From DAOUKH01 sp034421515 (GTDB lineage: Bacteria; Chloroflexota; Dehalococcoidia; SHYB01), in the NCBI GenBank assembly GCA_034421515.1, contig DAOUKH010000065.1, forward strand, positions 7,529 to 71,528: a stretch of 64,000 nucleotides of DNA, given 5' to 3'. The first letter of the stretch is position 1; each line of letters begins with the position of its first letter. The translations under genes were made by a program, and so were the position numbers. Below the pieces are notes generated by a model. That model was not told the origin of the DNA and ran no database searches. It saw nothing but the letters and a program-made list of their open reading frames with translations. Below are positions 23,955 to 31,892 of the stretch, in pieces.

Positions 23955-25091
23955 TTACCCGCCGCCGGAGCGGCGCATCGCGGCGGCCACGTGCTCCATC
24001 GTGAGCGAGCCGACGAGGTAGCCGCCGTCGGCCACGAGGAGACGCTGCGCCTCCTGATCCTGCAGCAGTTCGAGCGCGGACTCGGCGGGAGCGGCGGCGT
24101 CAACCGTCGGCAAGTCGTCGAGCGGCGCGGTGATGTCGCCCACGGTGGTCGCCGCCCAACGCTCGCGGGGCACGCGGGAGATGTCGGAAAGGCTGAGCGC
24201 GCCGGTGGCGTCTCCCTGTTCACCGACCAGGAAAAAACCGTGGCCGCTGAGCGAGATGTAGTTGTCCACCAGGCTGCGCAGATCGAGCCGCGGCGGAATC
24301 GTGGGAACGACGGTCATGACGTCGCGGACACGGAGTCCACGGAGCCCGGCTCGCGCGGTGACCTGTTCCACGCTCTGTCTCGCCGAACCGAAGAGGAAGA
24401 AGCCCAGAAGGATGAGCATCATGCCGCCGATGACGCTGTCGAGGAAGAACGCCATGGCGACGCCGCCGCCGATGAAGAGAACCCCGACGACGCGCCCGAG
24501 GTCGGCGGCGGCGCGGGTCGCCTTGACCACGTCGCCCTTGATTCCCCACACGACGGCGCGGAAGATGCGGCCGCCGTCCATGGGGTAGCCGGGGATGAGG
24601 TTGAAGACGCCGACGAACCCGTTGGCAAGTCCGAGATAGTAAAAGAGCGAGCTCGCCGGCGTGTTGGGGTCGCCCAAAGCCAAATGAGCCCCGAAAAAGA
24701 TCACGCCCAGCGCAATGCTGACCGCCGGCCCGGAGATGGCGATGACCCCCTCGGCCATCGGGCGGGGCGCGTCCCTGCCGATCTGAGCGACGCCCCCCAG
24801 GAAGAAGAGCGTGATGCTGGTGACCGGGATGCCGTAGCGCCGCGCCGCCACGCTGTGCCCAAGCTCGTGCGCCAGCACGCAGGCGAAGAAGACCGCGCTG
24901 GCCGCGATGGCTATGGCCCAGTATTGCTCCGTCGCTGCCTGGTAGCGGCTAGGGAAGAAGTTCGTGGCCAGCGAGTAGCTGAACCACGCAAAGATGAACA
25001 GCCAGCTGTAGTGAATCCCGATAGGGATCCCGGCTATGCGTCCGAGCCTGATCGACGATGCCAGGGCCTTGCTCGCTTTCCGTTCGCTCAG
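23955..25091 (-). CDS. Site-2 protease family (M50) membrane metalloprotease with CBS domains
   Basis: The protein has membrane segments around the zinc site HELGH and the third ligand motif NLIPGYPMDGGR, as in the SpoIVFB/Rip3-like branch of M50, followed by further membrane helices and a C-terminal pair of CBS-like repeats (LRVRDVMTVVPTIPP and WAATTVGDITAPLDDLPT) that may sense nucleotides. It cuts membrane-bound substrates such as anti-sigma factors. No ATG, GTG or TTG lies in frame close to the conserved start ASSIRLGRIAGIPIGIHYSW. The open frame runs further upstream only over the neighbouring lipoprotein gene. CTG at 25091 (or 25064) is the most likely start, just after a perfect TATAAT. 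Confidence 0.88.
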   Translation of the reverse strand: MSERKASKALASSIRLGRIAGIPIGIHYSWLFIFAWFSYSLATNFFPSRYQAATEQYWAIAIAASAVFFACVLAHELGHSVAARRYGIPVTSITLFFLGGVAQIGRDAPRPMAEGVIAISGPAVSIALGVIFFGAHLALGDPNTPASSLFYYLGLANGFVGVFNLIPGYPMDGGRIFRAVVWGIKGDVVKATRAAADLGRVVGVLFIGGGVAMAFFLDSVIGGMMLILLGFFLFGSARQSVEQVTARAGLRGLRVRDVMTVVPTIPPRLDLRSLVDNYISLSGHGFFLVGEQGDATGALSLSDISRVPRERWAATTVGDITAPLDDLPTVDAAAPAESALELLQDQEAQRLLVADGGYLVGSLTMEHVAAAMRRSGGG

Positions 25092-25109
25092 GAAGTCATG
25101 CTCGGCGCC

Positions 25110-25115
25110 ATTATA
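25110..25115 (-). promoter_or_regulatory. -10 box (TATAAT) for the site-2 protease gene
   Basis: The minus strand has TATAAT at 25115-25110. Transcription would start near 25103, only about 12 bases before the CTG at 25091. ATG triplets at 25112 and 25099 are in another frame and reach a stop at once. Confidence 0.55.
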
Positions 25116-25150
25116 GGCCCGCGGCTCAGGGCCGCCCCTTAGGGCTGCTC

Positions 25151-26140
25151 CTACAGGACCTCTTGGAGGGCCGCTTCGAGCTCGGCGACCGTGGCGTACG
25201 CCTCGAAGCGGTGCGACACCAACCCCGCACGGTCGATCACGAACGTCCACTCGATGCCGGGCAGGTCCCATTCGACCACGGCGGAGGAGAGCCTCGCCGC
25301 GTTGATGTCGTCCTGCGTCTCCTTGGGGTTGTCGAAGAAGTCGACGTGCACGAAGTTCGCCTGGCCGCGGCGGGCGTTCTTGAGCTCCTGCAGCGCCTCG
25401 ACCTGGGGGCCGCACACCGCGTTGATGCAGAACGCCGGGCTTGCGAAGACGACCACCGTCGGCAGACCGTTCTCCACCGCCTCCGCCAGCGAGACCTGGT
25501 AGAGGTCGGCATCGTGGAGAGAGCCGGTAGTGAGGTCGTCGAACGACCCGGACTGCTCCAGCGTTTTCGTCTCGCTGCGCGGGGCGGGCTCGCCAACGTC
25601 CGGCGCGCGCGTGCGCTCGGCCACGTCGATCTCGATGCCGACCCGCCGGAGCACGCCGTCCCGGTCCTCGAAATCGATGTCGAGGAGGTAGGCGCCGGAC
25701 TCGGCAAAGTCGATGTCCGTGGTGTACAGGCCCCGGGCGCCGAGCGGCCAGGGCTGGTAGGTGGCGGTCAGGAAGTCGAGCGGCGGGCCGCTGCCATCAC
25801 CCCGCCAGACCGTCATCTCCGCCGTCGGCGCGCCGACCACGCCCCAAGGCGCGGTGATCAGCACACCAACGCGGCGTTCGCCCACGCCCAGGTCGGGAGT
25901 GCCGAGAACGGCTTGGAAGCCGTCGGGGCTCACCGGCCCGCGGATCAGCGGTTCCAAGTCGGGGCGGCCCGGATGATCTCCGTCGGAGTCCGGGGCCGCG
26001 GCGGCGGTCGCGGTTGCCGTGGGCGGCAGGGTCGGCGGCGGCGGTGTTGGAGTCGGCTCGCCGCCGGAACACGCGGCGGCGATGAGCACGACAACCGCCG
26101 CCATGGCCGCGACCGCGGCTACAGGCTCCACGCGAATCAC
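25151..26140 (-). CDS. Lipoprotein with a thioredoxin-like domain bearing a CX4C motif
   Basis: The 329-residue product has a signal peptide with lipobox (VVVLIAAACSGG) and a Pro/Thr-rich linker. A beta-rich middle region follows (GVLITAPWGVVGAPTAEM), and then a C-terminal thioredoxin-like region with VVVFASPAFCINAVCGPQ, where the redox pair would be Cys-Ile-Asn-Ala-Val-Cys. The strand FVHVDFFD and the cis-Pro-like IEWTFVIDRAG resemble TlpA/SCO proteins. CX4C is unusual, since TlpA has CxxC and SCO has CxxxC. The start is GTG at 26140, overlapping the upstream stop as GTGA, so it is coupled to the DipZ-like gene. It is likely anchored outside the cytoplasmic membrane. Confidence 0.82.
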   Translation of the reverse strand: MIRVEPVAAVAAMAAVVVLIAAACSGGEPTPTPPPPTLPPTATATAAAAPDSDGDHPGRPDLEPLIRGPVSPDGFQAVLGTPDLGVGERRVGVLITAPWGVVGAPTAEMTVWRGDGSGPPLDFLTATYQPWPLGARGLYTTDIDFAESGAYLLDIDFEDRDGVLRRVGIEIDVAERTRAPDVGEPAPRSETKTLEQSGSFDDLTTGSLHDADLYQVSLAEAVENGLPTVVVFASPAFCINAVCGPQVEALQELKNARRGQANFVHVDFFDNPKETQDDINAARLSSAVVEWDLPGIEWTFVIDRAGLVSHRFEAYATVAELEAALQEVL

Positions 26141-27423
26141 GCCGTATCTCCCAGGAAGGTACCGAAGGTGTAGGCGAAGACGTTGAAATTGTCGGCATTC
26201 GAGCTGAGCTTCAGCTCGTGCTCGCCGACCTCGTCGATCTTCACGATGCCGTACATGCGCGGCTCGTCCACCCAGACGAAGCTGTTGCCCTCGTCGTCCC
26301 ACTGCACGTCGGCGCCGGCCTCGTCCCGAGCAAGCGGCCGGTCGTCGTAGGTCACGCGCACGTCGTAGGCCTCGCCGCCCTCGGGGCTCATCACCGTGTT
26401 GACACTGGTCGCGAAGAAGCGAATCGCCAGATAGTCCTCGTAGTTCTCGGTCACGCGGCCGTGCGTCAGGCTCTCGAGCCCGTTGAACCACGCGCCCTGC
26501 AGGTAGATGAATTGGTTGGCATGTTCGCCGGGGTCTTCGTAGAACATCACCACGTCGCGTTCTTCGAAGTACTCGACGTGGCGGACGTACGGAGGATTCC
26601 TCCGCGAGTTCACCGCGCCATAGTTGCGGTAGGTCCCGGCGTAGAGCTCCCGCGTGACCGAACTGCGGGCCGTCGACGCGTAGGCGCTCACGTCGCGGGG
26701 CGGTCGGGCGATGGTCTCGCCGCTGATCCCGCTGAGATCCGCTCCCGTCTCTTCCAGCAGCGTCCTGATCCAGCGTTCCGTCTCAGCGTAGGCGCCCTCG
26801 CCGATGTGCGCGTAGCGAACCTGCCCGTTCGCGTCGATCAGGTACTTGGAGGGCCACGCCCGGTTCCGGAACTCCCGCCACGTCTTGAAGTCGTTGTCCT
26901 GGACGATGGGGTACCGGAGGTCGTGGTCGACCGAGGCCTTCTCCACGTTCTCGGCGACCTTCTCGAATTCGAACTCCGGCGTGTGTACGCCGAGGATCAC
27001 CAATCCGGCGTCGGCGTACTTCTCATGCCAGTCTCGGAGCCATGGGAACGTCCGGATGCAGTTGACGCACGTGTACGTCCAGAAGTCGATGAGGACGACC
27101 TCGCCACGCCGGCTCTCGATGGTGAAGGGCTCCGAGTTAATCCACGCACCCGTCCCGGCAAGCTTGGGCGAGGGATAGGGCGTCGGCGTGGGCTCGCTCG
27201 GTGTCGGCGTCGGAGTCGGCGGTTCGGGCGTCGGAGTCGCCGTGGGCGGCTCGGGGGTCGACGTCGCCGTGGGCGGAGCCGGCGTATCCGTCGCCGCGGG
27301 CGGAGCCGGCGTATCCGTCGCTGCCGGCGCACTCTCGCCGCCCGAGCAGGCCGCAACGATCATCGCCACGATCGCAATGCCAACCACGGCGAGCAGAGTC
27401 TTGCTTCGAGATTGCTTTAGCAC
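26137..27423 (-). CDS. TlpA/DipZ-like thioredoxin lipoprotein
   Basis: The 428-residue protein has a lipoprotein signal (IVAMIVAACSGG), a PT-rich stalk, and a thioredoxin-like domain with FWTYTCVNCIRTFPWL, the exact type seen in the C-terminal part of mycobacterial DipZ. The DipZ-type carbohydrate-binding-like domain follows (AGTYRNYGAV, FIYLQGAWFNGLESL, and ending VFAYTFGTFLGD). GTG at 27423 is chosen because AAGGAAG lies about seven bases before it; a TTG at 27462 would be preceded by a poorly spaced site. A TAGAAT box lies at 27487-27482. It would accept electrons from a CcdA-type transporter such as the one at 5723-7039. Confidence 0.88.
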   Translation of the reverse strand: MLKQSRSKTLLAVVGIAIVAMIVAACSGGESAPAATDTPAPPAATDTPAPPTATSTPEPPTATPTPEPPTPTPTPSEPTPTPYPSPKLAGTGAWINSEPFTIESRRGEVVLIDFWTYTCVNCIRTFPWLRDWHEKYADAGLVILGVHTPEFEFEKVAENVEKASVDHDLRYPIVQDNDFKTWREFRNRAWPSKYLIDANGQVRYAHIGEGAYAETERWIRTLLEETGADLSGISGETIARPPRDVSAYASTARSSVTRELYAGTYRNYGAVNSRRNPPYVRHVEYFEERDVVMFYEDPGEHANQFIYLQGAWFNGLESLTHGRVTENYEDYLAIRFFATSVNTVMSPEGGEAYDVRVTYDDRPLARDEAGADVQWDDEGNSFVWVDEPRMYGIVKIDEVGEHELKLSSNADNFNVFAYTFGTFLGDTA

Positions 27424-27538
27424 GGCCTTCTTCCTTCCGTCTGGCCTGTTCTCAGCGGGCAACGCCTTCCCCCGCTGCTAGATTCTACGCCGGAATGCTG
27501 CTTGGTGGACGCATGGCAGCAGCACGGAGCCCATGCGG

Positions 27539-28372
27539 TTACGGGCCGAGTCCCGCGAAACACTCGAGGACGGCGTCCGGGATGAACGCCGCGCGGTGCA
27601 CATCCGCGCCGTAGAGCCGGACGCCCGGGGGCGGCGTCCGCCGCGGCTCCTGCGCAATCGCGGCGAGCGAGGCCATCGAGAACGTCCACCAGTTGCCCGC
27701 GTAGGTAGCGATGGGCGCGCCGTACAAGGCAGTGTGAGGAAAGACGGCGCCCAGTGCGTCCTGCACCCGCTGGATATGGGCGGCGTGAAAGTGCAGCGAC
27801 TCCGTCTGCATCGCCACCACGCCGCCGGGAGCGAGGATGCCCTTCACCGCCTCGAAGAACGGCTGCTCCGAGAGCTTGCGCGCCGGCCCCACGGGATCGG
27901 TCAGGTCGCACAGCACCACGTCAAAGCGCTCGGCGGCCTCAGCCACGAAGTCCGCCGCGTCACCGTAGACCACCGTGGCGCGGGGGGAATCGAACGATTC
28001 GGAAAGGGTGGGGAAATAGGCCCGCGATACCTCAACGACCTCCGGGTCAAGCTCGGCGAGTGTGGCCGCGACGCCGGGATGCCGCAGCACCTCCCGCATC
28101 GTCCCGCCGTCGCCGCCACCTACGATCAGCACCCGTTCCGCGCCGGGATGGACGTGCATCGGCACGTGGACCAGCATCTCGTGGTAGACGAACTCGTCAC
28201 GTTCGGTCAGTTGCACCACGCCGTCAAGCACGAGCATGCGCCCGAAGAAGGCGCTCCGCAGCACCTCAATCCGCTGGTACGGTGTCGTGCGGCGGTGCAG
28301 GACCTCTTCGATCCGGTAGCGGTACTGCACCGGCGAGAACGGGTCCTGCTCCTCGAACCAGGACCCGGCCAC
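27539..28372 (-). CDS. speE: Polyamine aminopropyltransferase (spermidine synthase)
   Basis: The 277-residue protein has the spermidine synthase signature VLIVGGGDGGTMREVLRHP, which binds decarboxylated S-adenosylmethionine, the acidic YGDAADFV and LCDLTDPVGPA where the catalytic Asp lies, and an N-terminal beta domain with GRMLVLDGVVQLTERDEF. It transfers aminopropyl to putrescine or a related diamine. The start GTG at 28372 is two bases after the stop codon of the decarboxylase gene; the open frame continues upstream only through that gene. The pair makes a short polyamine operon, although no SAM decarboxylase is in view. Confidence 0.93.
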   Translation of the reverse strand: MAGSWFEEQDPFSPVQYRYRIEEVLHRRTTPYQRIEVLRSAFFGRMLVLDGVVQLTERDEFVYHEMLVHVPMHVHPGAERVLIVGGGDGGTMREVLRHPGVAATLAELDPEVVEVSRAYFPTLSESFDSPRATVVYGDAADFVAEAAERFDVVLCDLTDPVGPARKLSEQPFFEAVKGILAPGGVVAMQTESLHFHAAHIQRVQDALGAVFPHTALYGAPIATYAGNWWTFSMASLAAIAQEPRRTPPPGVRLYGADVHRAAFIPDAVLECFAGLGP

Positions 28373-28374
28373 CG

Positions 28375-29523
28375 CTACAGGGCCTCCACCACGATCGTTT
28401 CCGGCGCAGGAAAGCCGTTGAACGTGGAGGCGTAGGCCGTGGTGTAGGCCCCAGCATTGGGAATGACGACCCGGTCGCCGGCCGCGACCTCGGGAAGCAG
28501 CCCCTCGGTGGTGATCACGTCGACACTGTCGCACGACGGCCCCGCGATGGTGCAGGGCGAAGGCGCCGCGTCGCCGGCGGCCTCGAAATGGTAGGCGATG
28601 CCGCCCATCGCCTCGGCGAGGCCGTGGAAGATGCCGACGTCGAGATAGACCCAGCGACGGCCCTCGCGCTCGGCCACGCCGATGACCTCGGTCACCAGCG
28701 TTCCCGCCTCGCCCACGAGCGCCCGCCCCGGCTCCAGCCAGACCTCGACCGGCCACGGCAGGCGGGCGGCGTTCTCCCGCACCACCGCCGCCACGTCGTC
28801 CGCCGCGGGCGCAGGGCCGGAAGCCGAGGCTACGGGCATGCCGCCGCCGACGTTCACGACGCGCGGCTCGATGCCGTCGCGGGCAAGCTCGTCGAGCACG
28901 CCGGCAGCGATATCGAGCGCCGCCGCCCAAGAGTCGGGCCGACGGCACTGCGAGCCGACGTGGAAGGTCACGCCGGCGGGAACGAGGCCGCGCCGGGCGG
29001 CGTGCCGCATGAGCGCGACGGCCTCAGTGGGTGCGACTCCGAACTTCTTGTCGAGCGGCCAGTCGCTGCCCTCGTTGGGCACAACGAGCCGGACGGAAAC
29101 CTCGCAGCCCGGTGCATAGCGGGCCAGCTTGTCGATCTCGGCCTCGGAATCGAAGCCGAAGTGCCGCACCCCGTACTCGTGCGCTGCCGCCACAAACGCT
29201 GGCGCCTTAATGGTGTTGCTGCTGATGACGCGCGCCGGATCGACCCCGATCTCCGCCACCAGCGTGAGCTCGGCCACGCTGGCGATCTCGAAGCCACAGC
29301 CCAGACTCGCCAGTCTGGCCGCCACGCGAGGGTCGGGGTTCGCCTTGATCGCGTAGAAGACCGGCGAGCCGGTGAACGCCTCGGCGAAGCCGCGATAGGC
29401 GCGCTCGACCTCGACAAGCTCGACGACCAGCGCCGGCGTCGACTCAACGAGCTGTGAGGCGCGTTCGAGCAAGCCGCGCGAGGCGGCGGTGGCGTCAAGG
29501 GTCAGGGGAGTGGCGGCAGACAC
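28375..29523 (-). CDS. PLP-dependent ornithine/diamine decarboxylase (alanine racemase-fold, type III)
   Basis: The protein has the PLP lysine in VFYAIKANPDPRV, the glycine-rich phosphate loop in NVGGGMP, and near the C-terminus CDSVDVI, where the Cys acts in catalysis across the dimer, and GAYTTAYASTFNGF. These are the marks of eukaryotic-type ornithine decarboxylases and bacterial lysine/ornithine decarboxylases. The product would be putrescine or cadaverine, passed to the aminopropyltransferase encoded two bases downstream. The GTG at 29523 is preferred because TTGGGAG lies about ten bases upstream; GTG at 29550 is also possible. Ornithine versus lysine preference cannot be read from this sequence with certainty. 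Confidence 0.92.
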   Translation of the reverse strand: MSAATPLTLDATAASRGLLERASQLVESTPALVVELVEVERAYRGFAEAFTGSPVFYAIKANPDPRVAARLASLGCGFEIASVAELTLVAEIGVDPARVISSNTIKAPAFVAAAHEYGVRHFGFDSEAEIDKLARYAPGCEVSVRLVVPNEGSDWPLDKKFGVAPTEAVALMRHAARRGLVPAGVTFHVGSQCRRPDSWAAALDIAAGVLDELARDGIEPRVVNVGGGMPVASASGPAPAADDVAAVVRENAARLPWPVEVWLEPGRALVGEAGTLVTEVIGVAEREGRRWVYLDVGIFHGLAEAMGGIAYHFEAAGDAAPSPCTIAGPSCDSVDVITTEGLLPEVAAGDRVVIPNAGAYTTAYASTFNGFPAPETIVVEAL

Positions 29524-29566
29524 AGGAGTGGCTCCCAAGCAACTACGCACGCAGGGCAGCCGGAAT

Positions 29567-29575
29567 AGGATAGCA
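29567..29575 (-). promoter_or_regulatory. Extended -10 promoter element for the polyamine operon
   Basis: The minus strand reads TGCTATCCT, another TGnTAnnnT element. The start point near 29560 would give a leader of about 37 bases to the GTG at 29523. Confidence 0.45.
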
Positions 29576-29696
29576 CCTAGGCCCCTTCCAGAGAAGCATT
29601 TCCATCGTTGAACGGACAGGGGCCCTGTGGCATTCTAGGCCGGCTTCACGCGCGGCCGCCTCCGGCACGAGCGGCCGCCCAAACTGGAGGTTTCTC

Positions 29697-30467
29697 ATGC
29701 GCCTCAAAGACCGCGTAGCAATCGTCACCGGCGGCGCTCAAGGCATCGGGCGCGAGTACTGCCTTCGCTTCGCTCGCGAGGGAGCAAGCGTCGTGATCGC
29801 CGACCTGCGGGCCGATCAGGCCAAGGGGGTCGAGGCCGAAATCGCCGAGCTCGGCGGCCAGGCCCTCGCCATCGAGACCGATGTCGCCGACGAGGCAAGC
29901 GCCGAGGCCATGGCGCGCCAGGCCCACGAGCGCTTCGGGCGCATCGACGCCTTGGTCAACAACGCGGCCATCTACTACAACCTCGACTTGCGCAACGAGA
30001 CCGTCGACTACCTGCGCAAGGTGCTCGACGTCAACGTGATCGGCATCCTGATCGCCAGCCGCGCCGTTTTTCCCTACATGAAGGAGCAGGGCGGCGGGTC
30101 GATCATCAACATCGCCTCGATCGCCGCCTACTCGCTCCCCGGCGCGCGGCCCGGCGACAACTTCTCCGCCAACGCCTACGGCCTCTCCAAGTCGGGCGTG
30201 GTCTTCCTCACCAAGTCCATGGCGAAGCAGGGCGGCGGCCACAACATTCGCGTCAACGCCATCGCCCCCGGCGTCACCATGTCGGAGGCCACAAAGAAGG
30301 TCGTCCCCGACGCATTCGTGGGCGCACTCACCGGCGCGTCGGCGATGCGGCGCGCCCTCGAACCACCCGACCTCACCGGCACCGCCGTTTTTCTCGCCTC
30401 CGACGACAGCGCCCTGATGACAGGTCAGACGCTCGTGGTGGACGCCGGCGTGATCATGAACGGCTGA
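29697..30467 (+). CDS. SDR-family NAD(P)-dependent oxidoreductase
   Basis: The 256-residue protein is a classical short-chain dehydrogenase with TGGAQGIG for nucleotide binding, NNAAIYY, the catalytic Ser in NIASIAAYS and YGLSK (Tyr and Lys), and a C-terminal ALMTGQTLVVDAG. The ADLRADQ sequence after beta-2 has Asp at the NAD-specificity position, suggesting NAD(H) rather than NADP(H). A TTGAAC-17-CATTCT pair at 29608-29636 may be the promoter. An SRPBCC-domain gene starts two bases after its stop codon, so the two are co-transcribed. The substrate is unknown. Confidence 0.92.
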   Translation: MRLKDRVAIVTGGAQGIGREYCLRFAREGASVVIADLRADQAKGVEAEIAELGGQALAIETDVADEASAEAMARQAHERFGRIDALVNNAAIYYNLDLRNETVDYLRKVLDVNVIGILIASRAVFPYMKEQGGGSIINIASIAAYSLPGARPGDNFSANAYGLSKSGVVFLTKSMAKQGGGHNIRVNAIAPGVTMSEATKKVVPDAFVGALTGASAMRRALEPPDLTGTAVFLASDDSALMTGQTLVVDAGVIMNG

Positions 30468-30469
30468 CG

Positions 30470-30919
30470 ATGCACGTCGTCGCCGCCGTCTACGAGGTCA
30501 AGGGATCGGCGCACGTCGAGGCCCCGCCGGACGACGTCTGGCAGGCCTTCACGAACATCGAGCGCTGGGCCGCGTGGGGCGGTTCCTGGACCGAGACCTC
30601 CGCGCCCTCCGGCGACCCCTGGCGCGTTGGTGGCCGGCTCCGTCTCGTCGTTAAGCCTTGGTGGACACCGATCGCTATGGAGGCCGCCGTGGCCGAGGTC
30701 GACCCTCCACGGACGGCGATCTGGGTGTCGAACGCGGGCGGCATCGCCCGGCAGACCACGGTCCACTTCGACGAGGAGGGAACCGGCGTCCGCGCCGGCA
30801 TCAGCATCCGGCAGGAAGGCCCGATGCAGTGGACGCTGCCCCTCGTCTCGCCCACCTGGGCGGTCCGCCGCATGCTGCAAGAATGGCTCGCCGGCCTCAA
30901 GGCCGACGCGGAGCGATAG
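30470..30919 (+). CDS. SRPBCC family protein (START/Bet v1-like fold)
   Basis: The 149-residue protein has the opening pattern of polyketide-cyclase/SRPBCC proteins: VKGSAHVEAPPDDVWQAFTN followed by a short helix with WAAWGG, then alternating strands and a long C-terminal helix LQEWLAGLKADAE. These bind a hydrophobic ligand in a deep cavity. It is co-transcribed with the SDR gene upstream and may bind or transform the same hydrophobic compound. It converges with mutY 15 bases further on. Confidence 0.82.
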   Translation: MHVVAAVYEVKGSAHVEAPPDDVWQAFTNIERWAAWGGSWTETSAPSGDPWRVGGRLRLVVKPWWTPIAMEAAVAEVDPPRTAIWVSNAGGIARQTTVHFDEEGTGVRAGISIRQEGPMQWTLPLVSPTWAVRRMLQEWLAGLKADAER

Positions 30920-30934
30920 CGAAGGGGTGCCCCA

Positions 30935-31870
30935 CTACGGCAGCGAAACGCGGCCGTCCTCGACCCTCGCCAACCCGTCGCCCTCCAGCTCGGCAAGGAG
31001 CGCAGCCAGCCAGGGCTGGTCGCTCTCCGAGAAGCCATCCTTGATCGCCGCGCCGAGTCCGGCAAGGTCGGTGGACTCGCCCGGCGGGAGCGCCCGGAGC
31101 CAATCGACAACGCGCCCGCGGTAGTAGCGGCGCGACCCCACGAAGGGAGTCTCGATCTTCCGCGCGGGCGGACGGCCCCTCGTCTGCCCTGCAACTTCAC
31201 TGCCTTTCAGCGCGAAGGCGCACACGACGGCGAAGGGGCAATCGCCACACCTGGGCGCGGCGGCGGTGCAGACCGTCGCCCCGAGGTCCATCATCGCCTG
31301 ATTCCAGGCATAGGCCTGCCCAACGGGCAGAAGATCGGCGGCGGCGCGGCGAAGCGCGGCGGGAGGCGGGTTGGAGGCGCCGGCGAGCCGGGTCAGCACG
31401 CGCCGCACGTTGGTGTCGACGACCGCGACCTGTGCGTCGAAGGCGAAGCAGGCCACGGCGGCGGCGGTGTAGTCGCCGATGCCTTCGAGGCCGCGCAGAC
31501 CCTCCGCGTCGCGCGGCAGCCCGCCCGCGACCGCCGCGCGGGCGATGCCGTGCAGGCGCACCGCCCGCCGGTTGTAGCCCAAGGGGGACCACGCCCGTAT
31601 GACGTCGCCGACCGGGGCCGCGGCGAGTGCCTCGAAATCGGGGAAGCGGCCGAGGAACTCGCGGTACTTGGGGATGACGCGGTCGACCTGCGTCTGCTGG
31701 AGCATGACCTCGGAAACGAGCACGGCGTAGGGGTCGCGGACGCCGCGCCAAGGAAGGCTGCGCCCGTTTCGGTCGTACCAATCGAGCAGCGCCGGGACGT
31801 GAGGCCGCACCCGCCCGACCATCCCGGCCATGTCGGCCTCGGGAGCCGTGCGGCGAGTGCGCTTGCCCAC
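30935..31870 (-). CDS. mutY: A/G-specific adenine glycosylase
   Basis: The 311-residue protein removes adenine mispaired with 8-oxoguanine. It has the catalytic Glu in VSEVMLQQTQVDRV, the helix-hairpin-helix LEGIGDYTAAAVA with Asp in VDTNVRRVL, and a [4Fe-4S] cluster bound by Cys-x6-Cys-x2-Cys-x5-Cys in CTAAAPRCGDCPFAVVC. The C-terminal part (about 80 residues) looks like a winged-helix end (YYRGRVVDWLRALPPG) rather than the NUDIX-like 8-oxoG recognition domain of E. coli MutY, so this is a short form. The start is GTG at 31870, 22 bases after mutL, in the mutS-mutL-mutY run. Confidence 0.92.
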   Translation of the reverse strand: MGKRTRRTAPEADMAGMVGRVRPHVPALLDWYDRNGRSLPWRGVRDPYAVLVSEVMLQQTQVDRVIPKYREFLGRFPDFEALAAAPVGDVIRAWSPLGYNRRAVRLHGIARAAVAGGLPRDAEGLRGLEGIGDYTAAAVACFAFDAQVAVVDTNVRRVLTRLAGASNPPPAALRRAAADLLPVGQAYAWNQAMMDLGATVCTAAAPRCGDCPFAVVCAFALKGSEVAGQTRGRPPARKIETPFVGSRRYYRGRVVDWLRALPPGESTDLAGLGAAIKDGFSESDQPWLAALLAELEGDGLARVEDGRVSLP

Positions 31871-31892
31871 GTTGCTTAAGAACCCTCTGCCG

